NCBI RefSeq assembly: GCF_000420545.1
Contig: NZ_ATVD01000004.1
Location: 62,001-126,000, forward strand
Reading direction: 5' to 3'
Source: Arenimonas oryziterrae DSM 21050 = YC6267
GTDB lineage: Bacteria; Pseudomonadota; Gammaproteobacteria; Xanthomonadales; Xanthomonadaceae
DNA: 64,000 bases
Shown: positions 1-8,539 of the stretch, one piece after another
Layout: each line of letters starts with the position of its first letter
How positions within the stretch are numbered: position 1 is the first letter of the stretch
The notes under the pieces: generated by a model
What the model was told of the DNA's origin: nothing
Seen by the model: the letters and a program-made list of their open reading frames with translations, nothing else
Database searches by the model: none
Translations under genes and position numbers: made by a program

Positions 1-172
1 CCTGGGCCGCGCGACCGAGCGCCGCGATCTCGGCGGCGACGTGCTGTGCCTCTTCGACGCGGCTGCGGCAATGCACGGCGATGTCATAGCCGTCGCTGGC
101 CAGTCGCAATGCGATCGCCCGGCCGATGCCACGGCTGGCGCCGGTGACGAGAATGCGGGAGCTGGGATTCAT
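1..172 (-). CDS. 3-oxoacyl-ACP reductase (SDR family), partial
   Basis: The first 57 residues are visible; the rest lies outside the left edge of the window. They open a Rossmann fold with the SDR cofactor motif TGASRGIG at about residues 10-17. This is the FabG-type ketoreductase, which reduces the beta-keto group on an acyl carrier protein with NADPH. The ATG (170-172) overlaps the stop of the upstream dehydratase gene as ATGA, so translation is probably coupled. In aryl-polyene clusters a ketoreductase of this kind (ApeQ in E. coli) works with the neighbouring ketosynthase and dehydratase. A general fatty-acid FabG is the alternative, but the position inside the operon favours the pigment role. 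Confidence 0.85.
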   Translation of the reverse strand, partial: MNPSSRILVTGASRGIGRAIALRLASDGYDIAVHCRSRVEEAQHVAAEIAALGRAAQ

Positions 173-627
173 GGGGCGTGGCCCTCCAGGAAGGCGCCGG
201 GATTGCGGGGTTCGAACACGGAGACGTTGGCTTTCGCGATTTCTTCGGCGCCGTCGAGAATGCGACAGGAAAACATGCCGACACCGTTGTCGCCGAAGAT
301 TTCGCGATGCGCTTCGATGCGCAGGGTCGTGCCGAACGCGAAGTGGGGACGCGTGCATTCATAGCGGCGCGTGCCGAGCAGGAAACCGAGGGTCACACTT
401 TCGCCGCGTTGCAGGGCTTCGTGTCCGGCCCAGGCGGCAATGGCCTGGGCCATGTATTCGATGCCGACCCAGGCCGGGACGCCGAGGTCGTCGGCGAACA
501 GATGATCGCTGCGCACGTCGGCCTCGACGACAACGTTGTCCGCGTCGCAGGACAGCAGGCGATCGACAAACAGCATCGCACCACGGTGCGGCACGACCTG
601 CTCGATGCGCAGAAGCGGCGCGGTCAT
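169..627 (-). CDS. hotdog-fold 3-hydroxyacyl-ACP dehydratase of the aryl polyene cluster
   Basis: The product has 152 residues and a single hotdog domain. It begins with a VPHR segment typical of FabA/FabZ-like dehydratases, and a long hotdog helix with the stretch IEYMAQAIAAW lies near residues 56-66. The likely reaction is dehydration of 3-hydroxyacyl-ACP to the trans-2-enoyl form. No enoyl reductase is present in the cluster, so repeated cycles would build a conjugated polyene. It resembles the ApeP-type dehydratases of APE clusters. The ketosynthase gene upstream ends at 628, directly against this ATG (625-627), and the gene overlaps the reductase downstream by 4 bases. Confidence 0.88.
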   Translation of the reverse strand: MTAPLLRIEQVVPHRGAMLFVDRLLSCDADNVVVEADVRSDHLFADDLGVPAWVGIEYMAQAIAAWAGHEALQRGESVTLGFLLGTRRYECTRPHFAFGTTLRIEAHREIFGDNGVGMFSCRILDGAEEIAKANVSVFEPRNPGAFLEGHAP

Positions 628-1812
628 TCAATCGGCTCCCAGTACGAGAGCGGCATTGCTGCCGCCGAACGCGAAGCTCTGGCTGAGCACGTGGCGCGGT
701 CGGCGCGGCGCGTGCTCGCCCGGTCGCACCAGATGCACGGGCGGCAACGCCGGGTCCGTCTCGCCATCCCACCAATGCGGCGGCAAGAGCCCGCGGGGAT
801 TGTTCACGAGCGTGAGCCAGCTGATCGCCGCCTCGATCGCGCCCGCCGCGCCGAGGGTATGCCCGGTCAGCGGTTTGGTCGAACTGGCGGGTGTCGACGG
901 ACCCCACAGACGGGCGATCACCTGGCTCTCCATCGCATCGTTGTGCGGGGTCGCCGTGCCATGCAGATTAATGTAGTCGATGGCCTCGGCCGACAGACCG
1001 GCGCGCCGCAGGGACTGCGCGATCGCCTCCGTCGCGCCCTGCCCGCTCGGGTCGGGCGCCGACATGTGGTGGGCGTCGGCACTTTCGCCCCAGCCGGCCA
1101 GGCGTACGGCGCCTTCCTCGCGGGTCATCAGGAACAGGGCCGCGCCCTCGCCGATGTTGATGCCGCGGCGATGGACCGAAAACGGATTGCAGCGCGTCGG
1201 CGACACCGACTCCAGCGCGCTGAAGCCAGCGATGGTGAATGCGCACAACGAATCGGCGCCGCCGGCAATCACGGCATCGGCCATGCCGGCCTGGAGCAGG
1301 CGCGCACCCGAGGCCAGGGCCTTGGCGCTGGACGAACACGCCGTGGAAATCACGTGCGCCGGACCGGTCGCACCGAAGTGCTGCGCGAGAAACTGCGCCG
1401 GCGTGCCCATCTCCTGCTGCGCATAGTGGAATTGCGTTGGCCAGTGGCCGTGCTCGCGGTAATGGCGTTGCGCGCGTTCGCTTTCGCCGACGCCGGAGGT
1501 GCTCGTGCCGAGCACGATCGCGACCCGGTGTGCGCCGAATTTCGCAATCGCCTGCTCGACGGCGGCACGGATTTCCTGCGCGGCGAGCGCCAGCAAGGAA
1601 TTGTTGCGTCCTTGCAGCGCGACGGGCATCGAATCGAGATTGGGCAATGCCTCATGCACGACGCCCAGCGCCAGCGATCGGCCGGGTGTGAATGCCTCCG
1701 TCGCAGAAACGCCACGCGGGGCATCATCGGCGAACAAGGCGGCCGTGACAGCATTGCGGCCATGGCCGAGCGCGCAAACCAGGCCAAGATCGTTGAGGAA
1801 GACCCGACTCAC
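628..1812 (-). CDS. beta-ketoacyl-ACP synthase (FabF-like) of the aryl polyene cluster
   Basis: This 394-residue condensing enzyme of the KAS I/II type has the full catalytic triad: Cys159 in TACSSSAKAL, a His in the HGTATP motif (about residue 295) and a His in GHTLGAAG (about 328). It would elongate the acyl-ACP intermediate with malonyl-ACP. It probably pairs with the Cys-less ketosynthase-like protein at the head of the operon, as known for ApeO/ApeC. The start is GTG (1810-1812), overlapping the stop of the DUF3261 gene as GTGA; no better ATG lies near the conserved N-terminus. The dehydratase gene begins immediately after its stop. Confidence 0.92.
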   Translation of the reverse strand: MSRVFLNDLGLVCALGHGRNAVTAALFADDAPRGVSATEAFTPGRSLALGVVHEALPNLDSMPVALQGRNNSLLALAAQEIRAAVEQAIAKFGAHRVAIVLGTSTSGVGESERAQRHYREHGHWPTQFHYAQQEMGTPAQFLAQHFGATGPAHVISTACSSSAKALASGARLLQAGMADAVIAGGADSLCAFTIAGFSALESVSPTRCNPFSVHRRGINIGEGAALFLMTREEGAVRLAGWGESADAHHMSAPDPSGQGATEAIAQSLRRAGLSAEAIDYINLHGTATPHNDAMESQVIARLWGPSTPASSTKPLTGHTLGAAGAIEAAISWLTLVNNPRGLLPPHWWDGETDPALPPVHLVRPGEHAPRRPRHVLSQSFAFGGSNAALVLGAD

Positions 1813-2369
1813 GGCGACGGCTCCGACAGCGGCACCGACACGATGACCAGACGATAGCCGTCGCGATGCTGGGTGATTTCGATGCGATCAGGCGCCGTCA
1901 TGCGAACTTCCGTCACCACGGTCGTGTCCTGCAGCAATTGCCGCACGCCCTCGGTCTCGCGCAGCGTCCAGCCGGCGGGCAAGGCGGCGCGAATCTCCGC
2001 GACGGGCCAATACGCCAGTTGCAAATCACTGAGCACGCGCTCGGCCTGCAAGGCCGATGGCACCCAGTCGGCGCGAGTTTGTTCGAGGCGCTCGCCATCC
2101 CAATGCAGGCGCAGGGCCGACTGGCCCATCGCCTGGATCGCGAGTCGCACGTCCTGCGCATCGGCCTCGAGCAAGGCATCAAGCGCCTGCTCCTGCTTTC
2201 CGAAACGGAATTCCAGATGCTGTTGCAAGGCCAGCTCGCGACCCAAAGCGGCCGGCGACAGGTGCAACAGCGGGGCTGCGTCGCCCGGCGCACGCGCAGG
2301 AGCGACCGGCGCCGTCGCGCAGGCGCTCGCCAGCGCCGCCAAGAACAGGGCGGCGATCAGCCGGCGCAC
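1809..2369 (-). CDS. DUF3261 outer-membrane-type lipoprotein
   Basis: The 186-residue product has a short lipoprotein signal peptide ending in the lipobox LASAC (Cys17), so it should be lipid-anchored in the periplasm or outer membrane. The rest matches the small DUF3261 family known mainly from aryl polyene clusters, where it is thought to help place the pigment in the outer membrane; its biochemistry is unknown. The GTG start (2367-2369) is supported by a strong upstream ribosome site, GGAGGAACT just before it. The gene overlaps the preceding oxidoreductase gene by 13 bases and the next ketosynthase gene by 3. Confidence 0.85.
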   Translation of the reverse strand: MRRLIAALFLAALASACATAPVAPARAPGDAAPLLHLSPAALGRELALQQHLEFRFGKQEQALDALLEADAQDVRLAIQAMGQSALRLHWDGERLEQTRADWVPSALQAERVLSDLQLAYWPVAEIRAALPAGWTLRETEGVRQLLQDTTVVTEVRMTAPDRIEITQHRDGYRLVIVSVPLSEPSP

Positions 2370-3589
2370 AGTTCCTCCAGCACTCCGAGGCGACGCTTGG
2401 ATTCGGCGACGTAGGGATTGCTCTTGTCCCAGGCATAGCCGGCGAGGATCGCACTGATCATCTCGCGCACTTCCGTCGAGGCGTTTTCGAAGAAGATGAT
2501 CTTCTGGAAGCTGCCGGCATACCAGGCTTCGACGAAAGCGCGGAAGGTGTCGACACCGTCGCGCAGGGGCCGGCCGTAGTCGGCCTCCCAGTCGATTCGC
2601 TCACCGGCAAACTGGCGCTGCAGACAGGCCGTCGCCAGGCTTGCGGACTTGAACGCGATGGTCACGCCTGAGGAAAACACCGGATCGAGGAACTCGCCGG
2701 CATTGCCCAGCAGCGCGTAGTTCTTTCCCCACAGGGATTTGACGTTGGCGGCATAGCCGATGATCTGACGCGCGGGCGTATCCCAGGTCGCATTCGCCAA
2801 CAGTTTCGACAGACCAGGGTCCTCGCCGACGATCGCCTTGAGACGCGTGGTTTCATCGCCCTCGTACTGCGCCAGGAATTCCGTGCGCGCGACGACGCCC
2901 AGCGAGCAGCGGCCATTGGAGAACGGAATCGTCCAGTACCAGACATCCTGATGTTCGGGATGCACGGTCACCAGGATCTTGTTGCGGTCGAAACTGCCGC
3001 CCAGCGGCATGCCGTCCTCGACGTGGGTGAAGATCGCGCCGCGCGCCGGGAAGTTGGACGGCGTCTCGAGTTTCAGCAAGCGCGGCAGAATGCGTCCGAA
3101 GCCGCTGGCGTCGAGCAGGAACTGCGCATCGACGCGATACTCCTCGCCTTCCGGGCTGCGCGCGATGACGTGCGGTGTCTCGCCGTCGATGTCGATCGCG
3201 ATGACCTCGTGTTTGAAACGCAGCTCGGCACCGGCGCGCTCGGCCGCCTTGGCGAGCACGTGGTCGAAGGTCGCGCGCTGCACCTGGTACGTGGTGCCCC
3301 AGCCCTTGGAAAACTTCTGGCGGAAATCGAACTCGGTGCGCTTGTCGCCGCAGGCGAAGGCCGCGCCGTTCTTGTACTGGAAGCCGGCCTCGACGACATC
3401 GCGCAGCATGCCGGCGGCCTCGATGTACTCCATGCTCTGCGGCAGCAGGCTTTCGCCAATGGAGAAGCGCGGAAACTGCTCCTTCTCCAGCATCAGCACC
3501 TGTCGCCCCTGCTGTCGCAGCATGCCCGCTGCCACCGACCCGGCCGGACCGGCACCGATGATGAGGATTTCCGTTTTCTCAGTGCGCAT
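2357..3589 (-). CDS. flavin-dependent halogenase-like FAD oxidoreductase
   Basis: The 410-residue flavoprotein has a dinucleotide motif IIGAGPAGSVAAG at residues 10-22. The segment PRFSIGESLLP (40-50) and the motif WYWTIP (217-222) fit the WxWxIP signature of flavin-dependent halogenases. Xanthomonadins are brominated aryl polyenes, so halogenation of the aryl head group is a reasonable role. Related family members in other APE clusters are annotated only as tryptophan halogenase-like or geranylgeranyl-reductase-like, so a hydroxylase or reductase remains possible. The ATG at 3587-3589 lies 2 bases after the exporter gene and puts the FAD motif at the usual distance. The longer reading frame upstream is only read-through over that gene. 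Confidence 0.82.
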   Translation of the reverse strand: MRTEKTEILIIGAGPAGSVAAGMLRQQGRQVLMLEKEQFPRFSIGESLLPQSMEYIEAAGMLRDVVEAGFQYKNGAAFACGDKRTEFDFRQKFSKGWGTTYQVQRATFDHVLAKAAERAGAELRFKHEVIAIDIDGETPHVIARSPEGEEYRVDAQFLLDASGFGRILPRLLKLETPSNFPARGAIFTHVEDGMPLGGSFDRNKILVTVHPEHQDVWYWTIPFSNGRCSLGVVARTEFLAQYEGDETTRLKAIVGEDPGLSKLLANATWDTPARQIIGYAANVKSLWGKNYALLGNAGEFLDPVFSSGVTIAFKSASLATACLQRQFAGERIDWEADYGRPLRDGVDTFRAFVEAWYAGSFQKIIFFENASTEVREMISAILAGYAWDKSNPYVAESKRRLGVLEELCAG

Positions 3590-3591
3590 GC

Positions 3592-5958
3592 TCAGTCTCT
3601 TGCAGGAATGTCGAAGGATGTCTGGCCGACCGGTTCGATGATCGGACGAAAACACGGGGACAACAGCCAAACGAGACCGACGCCGAACAGCATCGTCAGT
3701 CCGAACACGTGCAGGGCCGGCGTCGCCGACAAGGCGAGCAGACCGAAGGCGAGCAAGGTGCTGCCCGCGCCCAGGCAGACCGCGAGCCAGCTCGCCCCGT
3801 CGCCGCGATGCTCGACGAGGAAGATGCCGTAGTCCACGCCCATGCCCAACAGGAGCAACAAGGCCAGCACGCTGAATAACTGGAAGGGCTCGCCCAGCCA
3901 GCCCAGCGCCGCGACACTGAGCACGATCGCGATCAAGGTCGGCACCAAGGCCCGCCAGGCTTGCTCGCGATAGCGCAGATACAGGGCCAGCGCGATCGCG
4001 ACGACACCGGCCAACAGCAGCCAGGCCATCATCGCGCGGTAGTGGGACAGCAGTAGCGAAATCTCGCCGGTGCGATCGACCCAGGTCACGCCGGAGAGGC
4101 CGCCCGCCTGCGCTTTGAGCAAGGCCAGATCCGAGGTCGGGCCCACGCCCTGCAGCATCAGCACACTCGCCCAGCGCCCTTCGTGTTCGCCGAGCCACCG
4201 CGCGCGGAAAGCTTCCGCGACCGGCTGTTTCAGCCAATCTTCGATGCGCAGGGCCGAGGCGGCGAACACGGGGCGGACGAGTTCTTCGCCGGTCGCCTGC
4301 GAGACACGCGCGAGCACCTGGGCTTCGCGTTGCGCCGTCAGAGCGGCATCGGCGCGCTGACGGGCCTGCGAAGGCACCCAATCGGAAATCGCGCTGTAGC
4401 CGCCGAGCTTTCCATCGGCGAGCAGGAGATCGAGACGGGCCTTCAACAACTCTTCGCGGGCGAGCACCTGATCGGCGCTCGTGCCGCTGACCAGATAGAA
4501 CTGCGCGGGGCTGGGCAAGCCAAGCAATCCGCCGATCTCGCGTTGCTGCGCGATGAGTTCGGCCGGCGAGTTCTGCAAGGCGCGCAGATCGTCGCGTACC
4601 TGCAATCGCTGCAGGCCGGTCACGGAAAACAGGAGCAGTGCGATGGCGACGATCCAGGCGAGCGGATGATCCGAACGCCAGCGCGGCCAGCCCGCCAGGG
4701 AATCGGCGATGCGATTGCCGAAGCGACTGATCGGACGCGGGCCGCGATCGAGCCAGGGGAACCAGCAAGCCACCGTCGCAAACGCGACCACCAACCCACT
4801 GGCGGAAAACACGGCCATCTGGCGCAAGCCAGGGAATGGTGCCAGCCCGAGCGCGAGATACGCCAGCACGCTGGTCGCCAACGCGAGCACCAGACCGGGC
4901 AGCAGCAGGCGCATGAGCCCGTGCGAAGACAGATCGCCATGACCCTGACGACAAGCGAAGTAATGGATGCCGTAGTCCTCGGCCACGCCGACCAGACTCG
5001 CGCCGAATACCAGGGTCAGAAGATGGATCTTGCCGAAGATCAGCACGGTCACGGCGACGCCGCCGGCGCAACCGATCAGCAAGGACAGCGCCACCAGCGC
5101 GACCGGACGCAGGCCGCGAAATGCCAGCCACATCAGGGCGATCACCGCGAGCAGCGATCCCCAGCCGATCGTGTTCATCTCCCAGCTCGCGCGCACCGCC
5201 GCGGCTTCCGCATGCAGGGGAACACCGGCGCGCAGCACGCGGATCGTCGGCGACGTCGCGCGCGCCGCGTCGGTCGCAGTGTCGAGCGCCGTTTTCAGCC
5301 GCGCCTGACCGTCGAGGTGGAACGCCGAGCTCGCGACGTCGTAGCGCAGGATCGCCCAGTCACTGCCGTCCTTGGACACACTGGCGATCCCATCGCGCAG
5401 GCCGATGCCCTGCCCCAGCCTGGCCTGCCACCACGACGTCCACAGGCCCAGCGGATCGGCGCGCCATTCGGTGAGGCCACCGCCCATCGCCGGACCATAC
5501 AGGCTGGCAAGTGCGGTATCGCCGAGTTCGACGGGATCGGCCGCGCGCAGTTGCGTGCGTTGCGATGCGGTCAGCAGGCGGTCGCGATAGGGACGGTAGA
5601 AATCGATCGCCGCCGAGGCGGCGAGTTCGTCGCTCGCGGGCATCGACAGGGTCGGCGATGCTTTTAGGGTTTCGGTAAACGTTTGCGTCGCCTGGCGCAC
5701 GGAAGCCCAGTCGCTTCCGCCGACGAGAACCACGATCTGGCGGGTGGCGCCGTCGACGATGCCGCGCTCGGCGAGTGCAAGCAACGGGTCGCGTTCTTCG
5801 CCCGGCAGCAGGGCCAGGACGTCGCTGTCGATCTTCGGCGAGCGCCAGAAGCCGATCTGCTGCACCACGAGCGCCAGCACCAGGGCCAGCCACAGCCACG
5901 CGGCCCAGCGCCAGACCTGGCGCAGACGCAGTTCCGTGGGAGCGAGCGGCTCAGTCAA
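3592..5958 (-). CDS. MMPL/RND-family exporter of the aryl polyene cluster
   Basis: This 788-residue inner-membrane protein has the layout of an MMPL half-transporter: one N-terminal helix, a large periplasmic loop, a block of about five helices (about 265-400), another helix and loop, and a second five-helix block at the C-terminus. The family is proton-driven and exports lipids. Next to LolA-like and DUF3261 proteins it most likely moves the polyene lipid out of the inner membrane. The start appears to be TTG (5956-5958), overlapping the LolA-like gene by 8 bases; no ATG lies close enough to the first helix. A Gly/Asp-rich transmembrane stretch (MGVDYGIFLVEH) is typical of the family. Confidence 0.88.
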   Translation of the reverse strand: MTEPLAPTELRLRQVWRWAAWLWLALVLALVVQQIGFWRSPKIDSDVLALLPGEERDPLLALAERGIVDGATRQIVVLVGGSDWASVRQATQTFTETLKASPTLSMPASDELAASAAIDFYRPYRDRLLTASQRTQLRAADPVELGDTALASLYGPAMGGGLTEWRADPLGLWTSWWQARLGQGIGLRDGIASVSKDGSDWAILRYDVASSAFHLDGQARLKTALDTATDAARATSPTIRVLRAGVPLHAEAAAVRASWEMNTIGWGSLLAVIALMWLAFRGLRPVALVALSLLIGCAGGVAVTVLIFGKIHLLTLVFGASLVGVAEDYGIHYFACRQGHGDLSSHGLMRLLLPGLVLALATSVLAYLALGLAPFPGLRQMAVFSASGLVVAFATVACWFPWLDRGPRPISRFGNRIADSLAGWPRWRSDHPLAWIVAIALLLFSVTGLQRLQVRDDLRALQNSPAELIAQQREIGGLLGLPSPAQFYLVSGTSADQVLAREELLKARLDLLLADGKLGGYSAISDWVPSQARQRADAALTAQREAQVLARVSQATGEELVRPVFAASALRIEDWLKQPVAEAFRARWLGEHEGRWASVLMLQGVGPTSDLALLKAQAGGLSGVTWVDRTGEISLLLSHYRAMMAWLLLAGVVAIALALYLRYREQAWRALVPTLIAIVLSVAALGWLGEPFQLFSVLALLLLLGMGVDYGIFLVEHRGDGASWLAVCLGAGSTLLAFGLLALSATPALHVFGLTMLFGVGLVWLLSPCFRPIIEPVGQTSFDIPARD

Positions 5959-6580
5959 ACTGTCGGGCCTCGCGCGGGTCGAGCACGCCCGGTGTCTCGC
6001 GCAGATTCAGGAAACGGATCGTCGTACGGTCGCCGCTGACTTCCTCCAGCTGCACCCGGCGCACTTGCCGGTTGCCCTGCAGTTCGATGCGGCGAAAGAC
6101 TTTCTGCAAGCCGCCCGGCTTGGGCACGAGCTCCAGAGTCCAGGCGCCCTCGGGCAACAGGGTTTCCTTGAGCACGAACTGCTGCGACAAGGCACTGACA
6201 TTGCCGCCCAGCAAGGCCATCAGCAGTGCGTTCGCGGTGCGCACGGCCGGCGAATCACCCTTCGCGAGCAGATCGCGGCGACTGCCGTCGGCCTGCCGCG
6301 TGCTCAGGCGCTCGCGCGTGAGCACGATCGAAGACGCGAACGGACTGCGTGTGTTCCAGACGACGCCGCGCTTGCGGGCGAGCAGGAAGTCGCCTTTCGA
6401 CAGCAGCGGATGGCGGAAACCCTGCAGGCTCTTTTCCTGCTCGAACTCGCCGCGCAGGACCGGCGTATCGGACAGGCGTTGCTTCACGCCCAGGCCCGGC
6501 TCGGCGCTGCGAGCCGCGGAGGCGCCCAGGCTCGCCGTGACCAGCAATACGATCGACAAAATCCGGAGCATCCCACTCAT
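5951..6580 (-). CDS. LolA-like outer-membrane lipoprotein carrier protein
   Basis: The 209-residue product has an N-terminal signal peptide (hydrophobic core ILSIVLLVTASLGASAA) followed by a LolA-like open-barrel domain, so it is predicted to be periplasmic. Copies inside aryl-polyene operons are distinct from the housekeeping LolA and are believed to carry the pigment across the periplasm. The ATG at 6578-6580 was chosen because it starts right at the signal peptide and overlaps the thioesterase stop as ATGA. The longer upstream frame is Arg-rich read-through. The gene runs 8 bases into the exporter gene, which is its likely functional partner. Confidence 0.86.
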   Translation of the reverse strand: MSGMLRILSIVLLVTASLGASAARSAEPGLGVKQRLSDTPVLRGEFEQEKSLQGFRHPLLSKGDFLLARKRGVVWNTRSPFASSIVLTRERLSTRQADGSRRDLLAKGDSPAVRTANALLMALLGGNVSALSQQFVLKETLLPEGAWTLELVPKPGGLQKVFRRIELQGNRQVRRVQLEEVSGDRTTIRFLNLRETPGVLDPREARQFD

Positions 6581-6996
6581 GCGCCGGTCACTCCGAGCCG
6601 TTCCAGCAAGATCGGCGGCGAGACGAAACTCATCTCGCCGGTGGCCACGCTGACCGCGACCTGGATCGTGTGGCCACGAGTCAGGACCTGGCCGGTCCCG
6701 GCATCGCGGATCTGGTAGTCGATCTTCAGCCGGTTCTCCCACTCGACGATCTGCGCGCGCACGATGAGCCGCTGCTGAAAATGCGCCGGGCGCACGTACT
6801 TCGAACGCAAGTCAACGATCGGCCAGACATAGCCCGATTCGCGCATCTGCAGATAGTCGAAATTGAAGCGCTGCAGCAAGGCGCAGCGCGCGAGCTCGAA
6901 ATATTTCAGATAGTGGCCGTGCCAGACCACGACCATCGGATCGAGGTCGTGGAAGGCCGGGCTCAGTTCGATCTCGTGGCTCAGATCAGCGCGCAT
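6577..6996 (-). CDS. acyl-CoA thioesterase, 4-hydroxybenzoyl-CoA thioesterase family
   Basis: The 139-residue hotdog protein has the family motif DLDPMVVVWHGHYLKYFE near residues 18-35, with the Asp-x-Met-x-x-x-x-H arrangement seen in YbgC/4HBT thioesterases. It would hydrolyse an acyl thioester, either proof-reading the carrier proteins or releasing an aryl-acyl product. Thioesterases of this kind recur in aryl polyene clusters. The ATG (6994-6996) lies within the 3' end of the ammonia-lyase gene (11-base overlap), and the stop overlaps the LolA-like gene. The exact substrate cannot be read from the sequence. Confidence 0.87.
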   Translation of the reverse strand: MRADLSHEIELSPAFHDLDPMVVVWHGHYLKYFELARCALLQRFNFDYLQMRESGYVWPIVDLRSKYVRPAHFQQRLIVRAQIVEWENRLKIDYQIRDAGTGQVLTRGHTIQVAVSVATGEMSFVSPPILLERLGVTGA

Positions 6997-8539
6997 ACAG
7001 ACTCCAGGCTTCGCCGCGGATGGCGTTGACCAGGCCGAGCAATTCGCGGTCGAGCGCGCGATCTTCCTCGATCAGCGGCACGCGCACTTCCAGGTCGGCC
7101 ATCATGCTGGCGAGTTCGTCGCCGATCGACAGGTCCGGCTGCACGCGTTGACGCAGGGCGATGCCTTGACGCGCGGTCACCAGCAAGGCCGCAGCGACCT
7201 GTTCGGTCAGCTCGAGCACGCGCAGGCAGTCGCGAGCGGCGATCGTGCCCATGCTGACCTTGTCCTGGTTGTGGCATTCGGTCGAGCGCGAGAACACCGA
7301 CGCCGGCATCGTCAGCTTCAGTGCCTCGGCGGTCCAGGCCGATACGCTGATCTGCAGGGCCTTGAGACCATGATTGATCGCGGCCCGTGGACCCGTCGCC
7401 GCGGACAGGTTTGCCGGCAGCCCGTGGTTGTAGCGTGCGTCCACGAGCAGGGCCATCTGCCGGTCCATGAGATCGGCGAGATTCGCGACCAGATTCTTCA
7501 TCGAATCCATCGCGAACGCGATATGCCCGCCATAGAAATGACCGCCGTGCAGCACCAGTTCCTGGTCCGGGTCGATGATGGGATTGTCGTTGGCGCTGTT
7601 GAGCTCGTTCTCGATGGTGTCGCGGAAGAACGGCAAGGCATCTTCGAGCACGCCGATGACATGCGGTGCGCAGCGCAGGGAATAGCGGTCCTGCAGGCGC
7701 TGGTCGTTGCGCGTCGGCCGCTCGCAATGCAGGTCCTCGCGCAGGCGTGCGGCGATGCGCTGCTGACCGGCGTGCGGCTTCACCGCGAACAAGGCCTCGT
7801 CGAAATGATGGGCATTGCCCGCGCTGGCCAACACGTTGAATGCGGTCAGGCGCGTGCACAGGCGCGACAGATAGTCGGCGCGCTGCCAGGCCAGGCAGGC
7901 CAGTGCCGTCATCACGGCGGTGCCGTTCATGATCGCGAGACCTTCCTTCGGCCGCAGTTGCAGCGGGGTCAGCTGGTGGCGCGCCAACGCCTCGGTCGCG
8001 GCCAGCGTTTCGCCGCCCAGGCTGACCTCGCGTTCGCCGCACAGCACAGCGGCGACGTAGGACAGCGGCGTCAGATCGCCACTCGCGCCGACCGAGCCTT
8101 CGGCCGGGATGCGCGGCAGGATGTCGTGACGCAACAGGGCTTCCAGCTGCTCCAGCAGGCACAGGCTCACGCCCGACATCCCCTGCGCGAGCGAGGCCAG
8201 GCGTGTCGCGAGTACGGCGCGGGTTTCGTCGGCATCGAGAAAACGACCCAGGCCGCAGCCGTGATAGGTGTAGAGGTGGTGCGGCAGTTCCGCGATCAGC
8301 GCCGGCGGAATGTTCACCGTGCAGGAATCGCCGTAACCGGTACTGATGCCGTAGACCACGCCATCTTCGGCAATAAGCCGGTCGACGAAATCGGCGCCGC
8401 GCTGGATGCGCGCGCGGAACGCCGGATCGGCATTCAGACGCGGCTCGCCGCGGCGTTGTGCGAGCGCGACGACATCCTCGATGCGCAGGCGATCGCTGCC
8501 GAAGATCACCGGAGTCCTGTCAGCGGGGGGCGTGTGCAT
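6986..8539 (-). CDS. MIO-type aromatic amino acid/histidine ammonia-lyase
   Basis: The 517-residue enzyme has the self-cyclising Ala-Ser-Gly triad (152-154, in GSVGASGDLTPLS) that forms the MIO cofactor, and a likely catalytic Tyr63 in VYGISTGYG. It removes ammonia from His, Phe or Tyr to give an arylacrylate. Here that could supply cinnamate-, coumarate- or urocanate-type starter acids to the adenylating ligase nearby. The selectivity loop reads Y92-H93 before the GxG turn; aligned by eye, tyrosine lyases have HL, phenylalanine lyases FL and histidine lyases SH, so the substrate is unclear. A catabolic hutH role is unlikely because no hutU, hutI or hutG genes are near. Confidence 0.9.
   Translation of the reverse strand: MHTPPADRTPVIFGSDRLRIEDVVALAQRRGEPRLNADPAFRARIQRGADFVDRLIAEDGVVYGISTGYGDSCTVNIPPALIAELPHHLYTYHGCGLGRFLDADETRAVLATRLASLAQGMSGVSLCLLEQLEALLRHDILPRIPAEGSVGASGDLTPLSYVAAVLCGEREVSLGGETLAATEALARHQLTPLQLRPKEGLAIMNGTAVMTALACLAWQRADYLSRLCTRLTAFNVLASAGNAHHFDEALFAVKPHAGQQRIAARLREDLHCERPTRNDQRLQDRYSLRCAPHVIGVLEDALPFFRDTIENELNSANDNPIIDPDQELVLHGGHFYGGHIAFAMDSMKNLVANLADLMDRQMALLVDARYNHGLPANLSAATGPRAAINHGLKALQISVSAWTAEALKLTMPASVFSRSTECHNQDKVSMGTIAARDCLRVLELTEQVAAALLVTARQGIALRQRVQPDLSIGDELASMMADLEVRVPLIEEDRALDRELLGLVNAIRGEAWSLYAR

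Noticed and set aside
178-1857. Plus-strand frame of 559 codons over the ketosynthase
   Set aside because: It is the antisense shadow of the ketosynthase and dehydratase genes; the translation is Arg-rich with no family match.
4183-5667. Plus-strand frame of 494 codons
   Set aside because: Antisense to the MMPL exporter, which has clear membrane helices and family structure.
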